64,000 nt of DNA, taken from contig PEQM01000024.1 in assembly GCA_002786205.1 (NCBI GenBank), positions 1 to 64,000 of the forward strand. Reading direction: 5' to 3'. Made by a program: the position numbers and the translations under genes. This document shows, one piece after another, positions 1-9,737 of the stretch. Each line of letters opens with the position of its first letter. Positions within the stretch are counted from its first letter, which is position 1. This stretch comes from Legionella sp. GTDB lineage: Bacteria; Pseudomonadota; Gammaproteobacteria; Legionellales; Legionellaceae. Below the pieces are notes generated by a model. It did not search any database. It was not told the DNA's origin and saw only the letters and a program-made list of their open reading frames with translations.

Positions 1-173
1 GAACAGATCCAGTTGAGATCAATTTTTCAGTAGAGTTAAAATGGTTTAGCCCTTTAAATTAATAGCCGTACCGCGCGCGATATAATTTTTTTATAACATT
101 TTAGGTATAAGTTGTAAAACACACGGATCCGAATTGTTGTTCGAGCCTTTGTAAGTTCTTCGTATTTATAAAC

Positions 174-220
174 CTAAAAAAAGCAGTAGCGCAGGAATCC
201 CTAGTATAAAACCCTGCACT
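174..220 (-). terminator. Putative rho-independent terminator of der
   Basis: On the minus strand an 8-bp stem with one mismatch (arms at 213-220 and 188-195, GCAGG/CCTGC core) is followed a few bases later by seven T (174-182 on the complement). It lies about 30 bases past the der stop, where the minus-strand cluster would end. The rest of 1-252 shows no convincing gene. Confidence 0.5.
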
Positions 221-252
221 GTAAGAACCCAATTTTTTGCAAAAGAAACCAA

Positions 253-1644
253 TCAGGACTTTTTCTTTTTAATGTGTTTCATTAATCGTTTTTTCTTATT
301 CACTTGCCTTTGAGAGAGTTTGTTTTTCTTATTGGCAAAAGGGTTATCCCCTCCCCTAAACTCTATTTTTAGAGGTGTTCCAACTAATCCCAAATGCTTG
401 ATAAACTCATTATTTAAATAACGTTTATAGCTTTCAGGCAATGCATGTAATTGATTGCCATGAATCACAATAACCGGAGGATTATGCCCCCCAAGATGAG
501 CATAACGTAACTTAATACGTCGGCCATTAACACAAGGCGGCGTGTGTTTGGTGCTGATGTCTTGTAATAATCGTGTTAATCTGGGCGTAGAAAAGGACTG
601 CGTAGCAGATGCATAAGCTTCTTTTATGTCTTTAAACAAAGTACCCACACCACTGCCATGTAAAGCAGAAATGAACCGAATTTTAGCAAAGGTGGCAAAC
701 TGCAACTTGCGCTCAAGCTCATTTTTTATCCACTCTTTATGCTCATCATCAAGCCCATCCCATTTATTAATCGCAATCACTAAAGCTTTTCCTGATTCGA
801 TGATAAAGCCTAACAGGTTCATATCCTGATCAGTAATGCCTTCTGTTCCATCCAGAACCTGCAAACAAACATGGGATTCTTTAATTGCTTGCAAGGTTTT
901 AATAACAGAGAATTTCTCAATTTTTTCATCTATTCTTGCTTTTCTACGTACCCCAGCCGTATCTATTAAAATGTATTTTTGTTCATCACGCTCAAAAGGA
1001 ATGGATATACTATCGCGAGTGGTGCCGGGCATATCGTAAACAACCACACGCTCCTCACCTAAGATTCTATTAATCAGCGTTGATTTTCCAACATTGGGGC
1101 GTCCTGCAAAAGCAATTTTTATCGCTTCCTCAGGAACAACATCTTCTAAATAGGCAGAAAAGGGACTTAGTACGTCTTCTAATAGTGAAGCGATTCCACT
1201 GCCATGCGAAGAAGAAATACAATGGATATCAGCTAAGCCCAAAGACTGAAAATCAGAAGAAACGATATCATCATCTAAACCTTCTGTTTTGTTGATCACC
1301 AGATGTATCTTCTTGCCTAAACGTCTTAATTGTGTAGCAACTTGCTCATCAATACCTGTTAAGCCAGAACGACCATCTACAATAAATAAAACTGCATCAG
1401 CTTCTTGTAAGGCGATAGTAGATTGTCTCGACATTAAAGTATCAACTTCAATATCATCTACACCTATTCCACCTGTATCAACAACGATAAAGGCTTTATT
1501 CTCAAATTGGGCCTCACCATACTGCCGGTCTCTTGTTAGCCCTGGAAAATCAGCAACCAGAGCATCTTGTGTTTTAGTAATTCTATTAAATAATGTCGAC
1601 TTTCCTACATTAGGACGACCAACCAATGCTATTACAGGTATCAT
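253..1644 (-). CDS. der: Ribosome-assembly GTPase Der (EngA)
   Basis: Double-GTPase protein needed for maturation of the 50S ribosomal subunit. Two G domains in tandem are visible, each opening with the P-loop GRPNVGKST (about residues 9-17 and 181-189). Each has DTAG/DTGG and NKxD-type motifs (NKTE in the first, NKWD in the second). A KH-like C-terminal domain and a very Lys-rich tail follow. Length is 463 aa against about 490 in E. coli. The gene abuts bamB, as in E. coli, and appears to be the last gene of the minus-strand run from pilF; a terminator-like hairpin follows. Identification is secure. Confidence 0.97.
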   Translation of the reverse strand: MIPVIALVGRPNVGKSTLFNRITKTQDALVADFPGLTRDRQYGEAQFENKAFIVVDTGGIGVDDIEVDTLMSRQSTIALQEADAVLFIVDGRSGLTGIDEQVATQLRRLGKKIHLVINKTEGLDDDIVSSDFQSLGLADIHCISSSHGSGIASLLEDVLSPFSAYLEDVVPEEAIKIAFAGRPNVGKSTLINRILGEERVVVYDMPGTTRDSISIPFERDEQKYILIDTAGVRRKARIDEKIEKFSVIKTLQAIKESHVCLQVLDGTEGITDQDMNLLGFIIESGKALVIAINKWDGLDDEHKEWIKNELERKLQFATFAKIRFISALHGSGVGTLFKDIKEAYASATQSFSTPRLTRLLQDISTKHTPPCVNGRRIKLRYAHLGGHNPPVIVIHGNQLHALPESYKRYLNNEFIKHLGLVGTPLKIEFRGGDNPFANKKNKLSQRQVNKKKRLMKHIKKKKS

Positions 1645-2802
1645 TTAACTCACCATCAATTGGTTTAATAATCCATTATTTGTTAATACGTATAGTTTTT
1701 TTCCAATAACTATAGGGGCAATGCTCACGCCAGAAGACAATGAAGTTCTGCCAATAAACTCACCTGTTTGAGGTTCTATAAAATGCAAATAGCCTGTTTT
1801 ATCACCCACTATTAAATAATTACCCCATAAAACAGGTTCTGTCACATCACGTGCTTTTAAGGTTTTTTGTTTCCAATTCACCATGCCAGTACTGGCATTC
1901 AAAGACCATACTACGTCGTTGCTATCGGTGTAATAAAGCGTATTGGAATGTAGGGTCATGTCTTTATAAATAGAAGCTGATTTACGCCAGATAAATTCAC
2001 CATTGTCTAAAGACAAAGCACCAACATAGCCCTGGTAACTTGCCAGATAAACCACATCACCTTGAATGATGGGATCAGCATCAATGTCTACAAGACGCTC
2101 TACATCACTGGCACCAGTTGCATATGCAATACTTCTTTGCCATAAAAGACGTCCTGTTTGTAATTCCAAAGCATCTAATTTTCCATCAGGAAATCCAATA
2201 AGAACAAGATTATCCATAACAACAGGGGATGAGCTGGCTTTTAAAATCAAATTAGGTGCACCATGCTCCACCATCCATAATTGTTTTCCTGTTTTTAAAT
2301 CAAAAGCATAGACTTTACCATCTATTGTTTTGGCAATCAGACGATGCTGCGCAATGGCAGGAGGAGCCAAAAGTTCTCCTGATAATTTTGCTGTCCATAA
2401 CTTGCTGCCATCATTTTGACTTAATAAAACCAAAGAGGATCGGTTAGTTCCTACTGCGATAACGCCATCACCTATCGCAGGACCGCTAACTAATCCGGTT
2501 TTTAAAGGCTGTGACCATAAAATTTTTCCCGATGATTGTGCAATAGACTGAACCAAACCACTTTGATCGGCAATATAAATAGCGCCTTTATTAGCTACTG
2601 GTTTTAATTTTAAATAGCCATGCCCTTTGGAAGAAGTGCCTGCTGGCATAGACCATTTTGTAGTGGTATTGATCTTGGCTGTAATCTGCTCCAGCGCTTT
2701 TGGCTTTGGCGTATTATCTTTACCAAGCATGTAATCATCAATTTTACTGCAGCCTTGCACTAAAGTACAAAGAGCAAGTATTAATAGTTTATGATTCATC
2801 AA
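1645..2802 (-). CDS. bamB: Outer membrane assembly lipoprotein BamB
   Basis: Periplasmic lipoprotein of the BAM complex, which inserts beta-barrel proteins into the outer membrane. A signal peptide ends in a lipobox (LVQGC, Cys 18). The rest is a PQQ-type beta-propeller with repeated DxxTGxxxW blades, for example SGKILW, TGKQLW, TGRLLW, NGEFIW and TGMVNW. The length (385 aa) matches BamB (392 in E. coli). The stop abuts the der start and yfgM lies just upstream, the standard gammaproteobacterial order. Confidence 0.95.
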   Translation of the reverse strand: MMNHKLLILALCTLVQGCSKIDDYMLGKDNTPKPKALEQITAKINTTTKWSMPAGTSSKGHGYLKLKPVANKGAIYIADQSGLVQSIAQSSGKILWSQPLKTGLVSGPAIGDGVIAVGTNRSSLVLLSQNDGSKLWTAKLSGELLAPPAIAQHRLIAKTIDGKVYAFDLKTGKQLWMVEHGAPNLILKASSSPVVMDNLVLIGFPDGKLDALELQTGRLLWQRSIAYATGASDVERLVDIDADPIIQGDVVYLASYQGYVGALSLDNGEFIWRKSASIYKDMTLHSNTLYYTDSNDVVWSLNASTGMVNWKQKTLKARDVTEPVLWGNYLIVGDKTGYLHFIEPQTGEFIGRTSLSSGVSIAPIVIGKKLYVLTNNGLLNQLMVS

Positions 2803-2828
2803 TGTTAAATCCTGTTGGTTAAGCGTTA

Positions 2829-3500
2829 TTATGTGGTTTTCTGGTGCTCATTAGCGATGATTTTTTGTGTTTTAATTGCTAACTCATTAGATTTCATTTC
2901 TAAAAATGAATTCCCCATACCATTGTTTTTTGCTTCACTCATTGCCATACGATAGGCTTTTATCGCATTATCAAACTCTCCGGTAGCACTGTAGACATCC
3001 CCTTTGAGTTCATTAATTACGGATAAATAGGCAGGATCATTCATTGCATTTAATTCTTTCAAGGCATTACCATATTCTTTTTCGACAGTTAAAATTCGTG
3101 CCAAACGAATCTTGGCTATTTGCTTTAATTGAGGCATATGAGCTTTTTCTGAAACCGCATAAAGTTCTTTTTTAGCTCGATTTATTTTTTCTTTTTCAAT
3201 AAAGACCTTGGCCAAGGTCATATGCGCGGCATCGGCATAAACAGTATGTCCATAATCTTTTATTAATTCATTTGCATAAGCTCTTACCGATTTAAAATTA
3301 TGCCGCGAATAAGACACCATCATATTTTCATAGACAGTAGATGCTTGTTGTGACATTTTTTGCTGGTGCCAATAAAAATATCGATATCCTGCAATACAGA
3401 GCAATACGACAGATACAATAGTCAGAATCTTATTACCATGCTTGTTCCACCATTTTTTTATTGCTTCCAGTTGTTCTTCTTCCGTCATGTAAACAGACAT
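2829..3500 (-). CDS. yfgM: YfgM-like inner-membrane TPR protein
   Basis: Single-pass inner-membrane protein with a periplasmic tetratricopeptide region. In E. coli YfgM is an ancillary subunit of the SecYEG translocon/PpiD network. A short cytoplasmic N-terminus (EEEQLEAIKKWW, typical of the family) precedes one membrane segment at about residues 24-44. Helical TPR-like repeats follow. A GGAGAT ribosome site precedes the ATG. It lies between hisS and bamB, as in E. coli. Family is clear; the exact molecular role is taken from the family. Confidence 0.88.
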   Translation of the reverse strand: MSVYMTEEEQLEAIKKWWNKHGNKILTIVSVVLLCIAGYRYFYWHQQKMSQQASTVYENMMVSYSRHNFKSVRAYANELIKDYGHTVYADAAHMTLAKVFIEKEKINRAKKELYAVSEKAHMPQLKQIAKIRLARILTVEKEYGNALKELNAMNDPAYLSVINELKGDVYSATGEFDNAIKAYRMAMSEAKNNGMGNSFLEMKSNELAIKTQKIIANEHQKTT

Positions 3501-3518
3501 CTCTATCTCCTGCCTTTC

Positions 3519-4796
3519 TTAGGCCAAATAATTCGCTAAAACCTGATTTAACTTACTTTGCTCTACTGTAATTTGCTCTGCTGCATTTCGCAAGTCCTTG
3601 ATGCCAACCAGGCCTTGTGCTATTTCCTGCTCACCTAAAATCAAGGCCAACTGGGCTCCACTTTTATCTGCTTTCTTAAATTGACTTTTAAAGCTGCCGC
3701 CTGCTGTATGAGTTATCACACACCAGTGAGGATATTCATCTCGAATACGCTCGGCCAATTGTAATCCTCTATTAACCGCCTCTAAGTCACTTGCAATGAT
3801 AAAAACAGTATGGTTTTTATTTTCTACTGCAGTAAGATTTAGCGTTTCCATTAATAATACGATGCGCTCTATTCCTAGTGCAAAACCAACAGCAGGTGTC
3901 GATGCACCGCCTAACTGTTCAACCAATTGATCATAACGTCCTCCCGCACAAAGAGTTGCCTGGCTTCCCAGTTTATCTGTTACCCACTCAAAAACGGTAT
4001 GACTGTAATAATCCAGACCTCTGACTAAAACAGGATTGATTTCATAAGGAATACCTAAGGCATCTAATCCCTTACAAAAACTTTGAAAATGAGCTTTACT
4101 TGGCTCACTTAAAACATCAATTAATTTTGGAGCTTTTGCAATCAAATCTTTTAATGCAGGGTTTTTACTGTCAAGGATACGCAAAGGATTGCGATCTAGC
4201 CGATTTTTACTGTCTGAATCCAGCAGCTCATAGTGAGTACGAAAATAAGAAACCAAAGTTTCTTTATAGGCTGCTCGTTCACTGGCTTCACCCAGACTAT
4301 TAATTTGCAAGGTGACTTCGTTAGCAAAACCTAACTGAGACCATAAGCGATACCCTATAGCAATTAATTCGAGTTCTATATTAAAGCTCGTCATGCCAAA
4401 GGCTTCAACACCAAACTGAGTGAATTGACGATAGCGCCCTTTTTGTGGTCTTTCATGACGAAACATGGGACCGATATACCATAATTTCTGCTGCTGATTA
4501 TAAAGCAATCCATGCTCCAGACAGGCGCGAACACAAGAGGCCGTACCTTCTGGTCTTAATGTCAAACTGTCGCCATTGGTATCGCTAAACGTATACATTT
4601 CCTTTTCAACAATATCTGTTACTTCACCTATGGTTCTTTTAAATAGTTGCGTGTTTTCAACGATAGGAAATCGTATCTCTTGATAACCATAAGAGGTAAG
4701 GCACTCTCTGAATAATTGTTCTATTTTATGCCATACCCCTATTTGTTCGGGCAAGACATCATTCATGCCTCTAATGGCCTGAATTTTTTCACTCAT
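3519..4796 (-). CDS. hisS: Histidyl-tRNA synthetase
   Basis: Class II synthetase that charges tRNA-His. Motif 2 (MFRHERPQKGRYRQF), the His-specific loop LVRGLDYYSHTVFEW and motif 3 (GFALGIERIVLLM) are all visible. A C-terminal anticodon-binding domain starts near residue 330. The 425 aa equal the E. coli enzyme. Its start overlaps the end of rodZ by 8 bases; ispG, which sits between these two genes in E. coli, is missing. Confidence 0.97.
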   Translation of the reverse strand: MSEKIQAIRGMNDVLPEQIGVWHKIEQLFRECLTSYGYQEIRFPIVENTQLFKRTIGEVTDIVEKEMYTFSDTNGDSLTLRPEGTASCVRACLEHGLLYNQQQKLWYIGPMFRHERPQKGRYRQFTQFGVEAFGMTSFNIELELIAIGYRLWSQLGFANEVTLQINSLGEASERAAYKETLVSYFRTHYELLDSDSKNRLDRNPLRILDSKNPALKDLIAKAPKLIDVLSEPSKAHFQSFCKGLDALGIPYEINPVLVRGLDYYSHTVFEWVTDKLGSQATLCAGGRYDQLVEQLGGASTPAVGFALGIERIVLLMETLNLTAVENKNHTVFIIASDLEAVNRGLQLAERIRDEYPHWCVITHTAGGSFKSQFKKADKSGAQLALILGEQEIAQGLVGIKDLRNAAEQITVEQSKLNQVLANYLA

Positions 4797-5367
4797 TATG
4801 TGCCTCCGCCGCCGACATTTGCGGTGCAGGATTTATCAGATTATCCAATGCCGCGATATCTGTTAATTTAATTTCTTTAACTGCAATATGCTTTGATGAA
4901 GAAGTCTCTTCTGCTGCACTTTGTTCGGAAACAGTTTTAGAAAAATGAAGCTGTTCTCGATTATTATGCCACCACATACTGATTGCGATAATAGCGCCAA
5001 CAGCAAAAGTTATAGTAAACCAACGAATAAAATGTTCTGCTTTGTAGGATTCGCGCTTACTTTGCCATAAGGCACGATCAACTTTCTTTTCAACAGAATA
5101 ATGCTGATTGAAAATAGCCAAAAAAGGCTCCGGCGACACACCTAGAAGTTTTGCATAAGCACGTAAATAACCTTTGATAAATACTGACTCAGGAAGCAAA
5201 TCAAATTGGCTTTGTTCTATTAGCTCAATTATTCTGACTCGTAAATGAAGCTTGTTGGCTACATATTCGATTGTATAGCCTTTTTGCTGACGTATACTGG
5301 CTAATTGCATGCCTATAGCTTCTTGCTGAGGCAATTTTATTTCATCTGTTAAGATTGCTGTATTCAT
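4789..5367 (-). CDS. rodZ: RodZ-like helix-turn-helix membrane protein, short form
   Basis: Cytoskeleton-associated protein linking MreB to the rod-shape machinery. An N-terminal Cro/C1-type HTH domain holds LASIRQQKGYTIEYVANKL and the RodZ hallmark VFIKGYLRAYAKLLGV. One membrane segment follows (FTITFAVGAIIAISMWW). The periplasmic part is only about 70 residues, lacking room for the usual beta-rich domain (E. coli RodZ is 337 aa, here about 192). I choose the ATG at 5367, which has GGAG six bases upstream, over an in-frame GTG at 5379. It sits between pilF and hisS. Confidence 0.85.
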   Translation of the reverse strand: MNTAILTDEIKLPQQEAIGMQLASIRQQKGYTIEYVANKLHLRVRIIELIEQSQFDLLPESVFIKGYLRAYAKLLGVSPEPFLAIFNQHYSVEKKVDRALWQSKRESYKAEHFIRWFTITFAVGAIIAISMWWHNNREQLHFSKTVSEQSAAEETSSSKHIAVKEIKLTDIAALDNLINPAPQMSAAEAHNE

Positions 5368-5378
5368 TGTGGGCTCCA

Positions 5379-6128
5379 CTACTGTAATTCATTTTTTTGA
5401 TTTAATTGATGCAAGGTATTTTCATATTCTGTGGCCAAATCATTGCGCCCTGTTGCTTGTGCACTATTTTTTGCCATCATTAAAAGACCTTGATCGTTCA
5501 ATACCAAGTCCGGATGCTGTTGTAATAAATCCAATGCGCTTTGGGAATGGCCTTTTTTAATTTCTAACCGGCATAGCTCATATAAAGATTCTCTCTTGGA
5601 AGGATCTTGATTTAATGCTTTGTTAAAATACAAAACTGCCTTTTCTTCATCAGGAATTGCCAAAACGCAAAGACCTGCATTTTCATATGCGCCTGCCGTA
5701 TGCAGATATTGAGGATCGTTAACTGCTTTCATAAAATAGGTTTCAGCTAACTTATAGTCCCCTTGACGGCATAAAAAAGTACCATAGTTATTCAGTTGCG
5801 CTCCACTATTTCCCGACAAGGCAATAGCCTTCAGGTAATACGTTCTCGCCTGCTCTGCTTCTTTAGTTTGCTCTAGATAATAAGCCAAGGCGGCATTTAT
5901 TTCAGGGGACTGTGGTTCTTGCTCAAGAGCTGTTAATAATTTCTTTTTAGCTCTAGGCCGGTCTCCTTGTCTTAAATACCCTAAACCCAGTTGCATATTA
6001 AATACTGCTGCTTTACTTAGATCTGGCTTGGTTTTAGTTGAATTGTCCAATGCGTCTTGTTCATTGTGCTTGCACGCTTGAAGAAGTAAACAGCTTGAAA
6101 ATAAAAAAATTTTTAAAATGTTTAACAC
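5379..6128 (-). CDS. pilF: Type IV pilus biogenesis lipoprotein PilF/PilW
   Basis: TPR lipoprotein that pilots PilQ secretin assembly in the outer membrane. A lipobox (LLLQAC, Cys 19) follows a short signal peptide. The body consists of TPR units, including AAVFNMQLGLGYLRQGD and NNYGTFLCRQGDYKLAE. Length (249 aa) fits the family. The apparent start is GTG with no strong ribosome site, so the first residues are uncertain. It lies between rlmN and rodZ, the conserved location. Confidence 0.9.
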   Translation of the reverse strand: MLNILKIFLFSSCLLLQACKHNEQDALDNSTKTKPDLSKAAVFNMQLGLGYLRQGDRPRAKKKLLTALEQEPQSPEINAALAYYLEQTKEAEQARTYYLKAIALSGNSGAQLNNYGTFLCRQGDYKLAETYFMKAVNDPQYLHTAGAYENAGLCVLAIPDEEKAVLYFNKALNQDPSKRESLYELCRLEIKKGHSQSALDLLQQHPDLVLNDQGLLMMAKNSAQATGRNDLATEYENTLHQLNQKNELQ

Positions 6129-6300
6129 AATGAATTCTTATATATTAAAACAGATGGCGACATTATAACTACTTACGGGCAAATTAAAAATAATTTGTTA
6201 TTTTTATTCTCTGTACATGGTTGGCTTTTTTTTATGTACAGATATTTTTGTTATTTTTAATCAATCAGTTGATAATAAAGCCATGCTATTTTTTAAAATA

Positions 6301-7422
6301 TTACTCCGCTATCGGGTCTTTCGATTTTGGAACAAAATGCAATTTTTGCCACCGTTGCGAACGCGTTGTTCTGTCTTTCACCTCTCCAGCTAATTGGCCA
6401 CAGGCTGCATCAATATCATCACCTCGTGTTTTTCGCGTGATGGTATTAATCCCGTTTCGGATTAGCTGATCTCTAAAAGCATCAATAGTTTCTTGTGATG
6501 AGCGACGGTACTGAGTCATTGGAAATGGATTAAAGGGAATCAGATTAACTTTCGCAGGCACATCTTTTAGTAGTTTGATTAGCTGCCTGGCATGCTCGGG
6601 CTGATCATTAACATTTTTTAGCATGACATATTCAAAAGTTACTTTACGGCGAGGCTCATTTTCAAAATAATTTTTACATAACGCCATAAGCTGCGCTAAC
6701 GGATATTTTTTATTAATAGGTACCAGTTCATTGCGCAATTCATCATTAGGGGCATGTAAAGAAACAGCCAAGGCAACAGGACTGGCTTTTTTTAATCTCT
6801 CTAATTCAGGTAATACACCAGAAGTACTTAAGGTCACTCGTCTTTTGGATAATCCATAAGCAAAATCATCCATCATGATATTCATAGCAGAAACCACATT
6901 GTCAAAATTAAGCAGTGGTTCGCCCATGCCCATCATAACAACGTTAGTCAGTTTTTTGTCATGAGCGCCATTGTCTTGAGACAATTCTCTAACAGCAACC
7001 CATACTTGGCCAATAATTTCAGCAACACTTAAATTGCGATTAAATCCCTGTTTTGCTGTAGAGCAAAATGAACAATTCAACGCACAACCTACTTGAGAGG
7101 AAACACACAAGGTGCCTCTGTTTGCTTCAGGAATAAATACCGTTTCAATACAATTGCCGCAATCTAGCTTCAGTAACCATTTATGAGTACCATCTGCTGA
7201 CTTTTGGCAAGCAACAATTTCAGGCAAAGCAATAAAAGACAAACGCATAAGCTTCTCTTTTAATGCTTTACTTAAATTAGTCATCTGAGTAAAGTCACGT
7301 AAACCAGCCTGATGAATCCATTGAATCAATTGCTGGGCTCGAAAAGGTTTTTCGTCCCAAGAAACAAGCAATTCTCGTAATTGCTGATAATTGTAGTTCA
7401 ATAAATTAACTTTTTGATCCAC
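6301..7422 (-). CDS. rlmN: Dual-specificity 23S rRNA/tRNA adenine-C2 methyltransferase RlmN
   Basis: Radical SAM enzyme methylating A2503 of 23S rRNA and A37 of some tRNAs. The CxxxCxxC iron-sulfur motif is visible ([18 protein letters not shown]), as are the [11 protein letters not shown]-binding segment and the C-terminal catalytic cysteine region ([12 protein letters not shown]). At 373 aa it is close to the E. coli protein (384). It follows ndk and precedes pilF, a widely conserved gammaproteobacterial arrangement. Confidence 0.96.
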   Translation of the reverse strand: MDQKVNLLNYNYQQLRELLVSWDEKPFRAQQLIQWIHQAGLRDFTQMTNLSKALKEKLMRLSFIALPEIVACQKSADGTHKWLLKLDCGNCIETVFIPEANRGTLCVSSQVGCALNCSFCSTAKQGFNRNLSVAEIIGQVWVAVRELSQDNGAHDKKLTNVVMMGMGEPLLNFDNVVSAMNIMMDDFAYGLSKRRVTLSTSGVLPELERLKKASPVALAVSLHAPNDELRNELVPINKKYPLAQLMALCKNYFENEPRRKVTFEYVMLKNVNDQPEHARQLIKLLKDVPAKVNLIPFNPFPMTQYRRSSQETIDAFRDQLIRNGINTITRKTRGDDIDAACGQLAGEVKDRTTRSQRWQKLHFVPKSKDPIAE

Positions 7423-7445
7423 CGCTTATACTCCAGAAAGAACTA

Positions 7446-7871
7446 TTATCGGTCACAAATTTCGTGCGGCTCAAAGAAAAAAGCAACTTCACGAGCGGCA
7501 TTTTCCACGCTGTCAGAACCATGTACTGCATTGGCATCAATACTTTCAGCAAAATCAGCACGGATAGTACCTGGAGCTGCTTCCTTAGGATTTGTAGCAC
7601 CCATGATATCACGGTTTTTTAATACAGCATTCTCGCCTTTTAATGCCTGAATCATAACAGGACCAGAAATCATAAAATCAACAAGCGCTTTAAAGAAAGG
7701 ACGTTCTTTATGTATTTCATAAAAACTTTCTGCCTGGCTGCGTGATAATTGAGCCATTTTAGCAGCAACAACAGTTAATCCTGCTTGTTCAAAACGACTG
7801 TAAATTTGGCCAATTACATTTTTAGCCACCGCATCGGGTTTAATAATAGATAGTGTAACTTCTTTAGCCAT
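7446..7871 (-). CDS. ndk: Nucleoside diphosphate kinase
   Basis: Transfers the gamma phosphate of ATP to nucleoside diphosphates. The N-terminus reads [21 protein letters not shown], close to known Ndk proteins, and the active-site histidine lies in [13 protein letters not shown] choose the ATG at 7871 because GGAG lies six bases upstream and it gives the usual N-terminus; another ATG lies four codons upstream. Length is 141 aa against 143 in E. coli. Confidence 0.95.
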   Translation of the reverse strand: MAKEVTLSIIKPDAVAKNVIGQIYSRFEQAGLTVVAAKMAQLSRSQAESFYEIHKERPFFKALVDFMISGPVMIQALKGENAVLKNRDIMGATNPKEAAPGTIRADFAESIDANAVHGSDSVENAAREVAFFFEPHEICDR

Positions 7872-8043
7872 CTTGAGCTCCATGAGATTAAATAAAGTGC
7901 GTTATTATACATGACATAACAAGACTTTGGCTAATAAAAATTCATGAAAGAGCAATATTAAAGAAGTGCTACAGATTTATCCCAGAGCCTTGTCTCATCA
8001 GACTGTACGTTCATGATGACAAAAACTGGGCTAAAGCAGAGGG

Positions 8044-8919
8044 TCAAGACATTTCGCCTAATGTCTTATCAAAAGATAATAATTGCCTGTTATAAGCATC
8101 TTGCTCTGCATCCATGCGGTATTCAGGTAACATATTCATTAGGTTTAATATTCTTAAAATACTCTCATAAAATTCTGTGCGAAAATGACGAATGCTAATA
8201 GACAGCTCTTGCACGCTGCTTAATAATTCTTTGATTTGTTGTTCTGTTTTTTCAAGCACGGCAAAAAGCGGGGTTAATTCTATCTCTAGTTCTTCATTTT
8301 GCTCTGCTGTAAATGAAGCTTTGCAATATTCGCTCATTTTCGCTATAAAAATACGTTTGCCATCAGCGTCGTCATTATTATGATAGCCCGAATAAATCAA
8401 AGCATAGGTGATAGCATCACTTAATTGGACAGAAAAGCGCGCCTCAAAACCAGCAAAAGAAGCCCTTTTGTTACTCAACTGGCGTTGTAACTCGTCCGAT
8501 AATGTAATTAATTTTTTTTGGCTTTGACTTATAAAACCATCCTGTTTCAGTTGCATCTGATTAAGCTCATCTCCCAAGGCAACCAAAGCTTGTCTTTCTA
8601 TCTCTAGTTCTTCGCGAGTACTTGCACCTTGAGACTCAGGTGGTTTGGCACTTTCGCCAGAGAGTAAGTAATCTATATAGAGCTTTTGTGCATACAAGTG
8701 ATAATCATTGGCTTGTTGCAGCACAATACCATTCAAAACATTTTTTAGTGGGATTTTGAGTAATCTACGATAAAAACTTGCGGGCGTAACAATAGAGGCT
8801 ATCCGCTCTTTTTTAGGCAGATTTATATTGTATTGACCTAAAATTCGCTCAGAGGTAATTAATCCATAGGTTGAAAACCACTTATCAAATTCTGTTTCAT
8901 CCCTTTTTGCTTCCATCAT
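8044..8919 (-). CDS. Hypothetical coiled-coil protein
   Basis: I do not recognise this 291-aa protein. It has no signal peptide or membrane segment. Much of the middle and C-terminal half is predicted coiled coil rich in Gln, Glu and Leu (around residues 98-150 and 205-245). The N-terminal third contains FDKWFSTYGLITSERILGQYNINLPKK. It stands alone between ndk and the divergent miaE. It could be a Legionella-specific cytoplasmic protein; nothing in its C-terminus strongly marks it as a secreted effector. Confidence 0.6.
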   Translation of the reverse strand: MMEAKRDETEFDKWFSTYGLITSERILGQYNINLPKKERIASIVTPASFYRRLLKIPLKNVLNGIVLQQANDYHLYAQKLYIDYLLSGESAKPPESQGASTREELEIERQALVALGDELNQMQLKQDGFISQSQKKLITLSDELQRQLSNKRASFAGFEARFSVQLSDAITYALIYSGYHNNDDADGKRIFIAKMSEYCKASFTAEQNEELEIELTPLFAVLEKTEQQIKELLSSVQELSISIRHFRTEFYESILRILNLMNMLPEYRMDAEQDAYNRQLLSFDKTLGEMS

Positions 8920-9041
8920 TCACCTGACTTTTAATATGAAGTAATCATTGACATCCAGCGCGTATCAACCTCAAAATGCACTTTTGACCCAAAGTGATCT
9001 TATGATTGAGTCTCCGTACTTTTTCATGACGCTCACTCTAA

Positions 9042-9683
9042 ATGAAGTATAGTGTATTTACCATGTTAAAACGATTAGCTGTTGATTTACAAATACTAAA
9101 TGACTTTTTAAAAATTAAAACACCTGCTGCATGGCTGGAATACGCCGTACAGCACCTTGATATGCTACTGCTTGATCATGCTCATTGTGAAAGAAAAGCA
9201 GCAGCGAATGCAATTCATCTAATGAGTAAATATCCTGAAAAAGCTGAGCTCATTCGCGTGATGTCGCCATTAGCCAGAGAAGAACTATTACATTTTGAAA
9301 AGGTCACCACTCTTATGGAGGAAAGGGATATTGCTTTTGTGTCATTACCTCCTTCTCAATATGGCGCCACACTGCACCGATTGGTAACCATTAAAAATAC
9401 CAATCAACGCTTATGTGATCAATTATTGATTGGCGCTATTATTGAAGCAAGGTCTTGTGAACGATTTAATGCACTCATTCCTTTTTTACAAGACAAAAAA
9501 CTTGCTCAATTTTATAATACACTTATCCGTTCAGAGGCTCGCCATTTTGAAGAATATCTGCGACTAGCAAAACGTTACGGTGGTGATGTTACTGTTCGTC
9601 TGGCTAATTTTTTGGCCGTGGAAAATGAGTTTATCTCTTCAGCAGATGAGGTATTCCGTTTTCACAGTGGAATTCCAAACTAA
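9042..9683 (+). CDS. miaE: tRNA-(ms2io6A)-hydroxylase MiaE
   Basis: Diiron monooxygenase that hydroxylates the isopentenyl group of ms2i6A37 in tRNA. The ferritin-like four-helix pattern is visible with metal-ligand motifs: DHAHCERKAAANA, REELLHFEKV, IIEARSCERF and RSEARHFEEY. Length (213 aa) fits the family. It is a single plus-strand gene followed by a hairpin shared with the convergent gene. Confidence 0.88.
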   Translation: MKYSVFTMLKRLAVDLQILNDFLKIKTPAAWLEYAVQHLDMLLLDHAHCERKAAANAIHLMSKYPEKAELIRVMSPLAREELLHFEKVTTLMEERDIAFVSLPPSQYGATLHRLVTIKNTNQRLCDQLLIGAIIEARSCERFNALIPFLQDKKLAQFYNTLIRSEARHFEEYLRLAKRYGGDVTVRLANFLAVENEFISSADEVFRFHSGIPN

Positions 9684-9685
9684 GA

Positions 9686-9717
9686 GTTCTTGCATGGCCT
9701 ACATCACATGCAAGAAC
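9686..9717. terminator. Hairpin between convergent genes
   Basis: Perfect 11-bp inverted repeat GTTCTTGCATG/CATGCAAGAAC with a 10-base loop. It begins two bases after the miaE stop and ends 20 bases before the stop of the convergent gene, so it may serve both. The T-tract is weak. Confidence 0.5.
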
Positions 9718-9737
9718 CATATTAAACGCGTTGTATA

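Noticed and set aside
1-165. Search for the end of a neighbouring gene at the left edge
   Set aside because: I found no convincing protein in the frames I read; stops are frequent.
166-252. Hydrophobic 28-codon minus-strand frame starting TTG next to the der stop
   Set aside because: No ATG or ribosome site, very short, and the stretch is better explained by a terminator hairpin with a T-run.
1289-1648. Long plus-strand frames inside der and other housekeeping genes
   Set aside because: They run antisense to well-identified genes, show no domain and no ribosome site.
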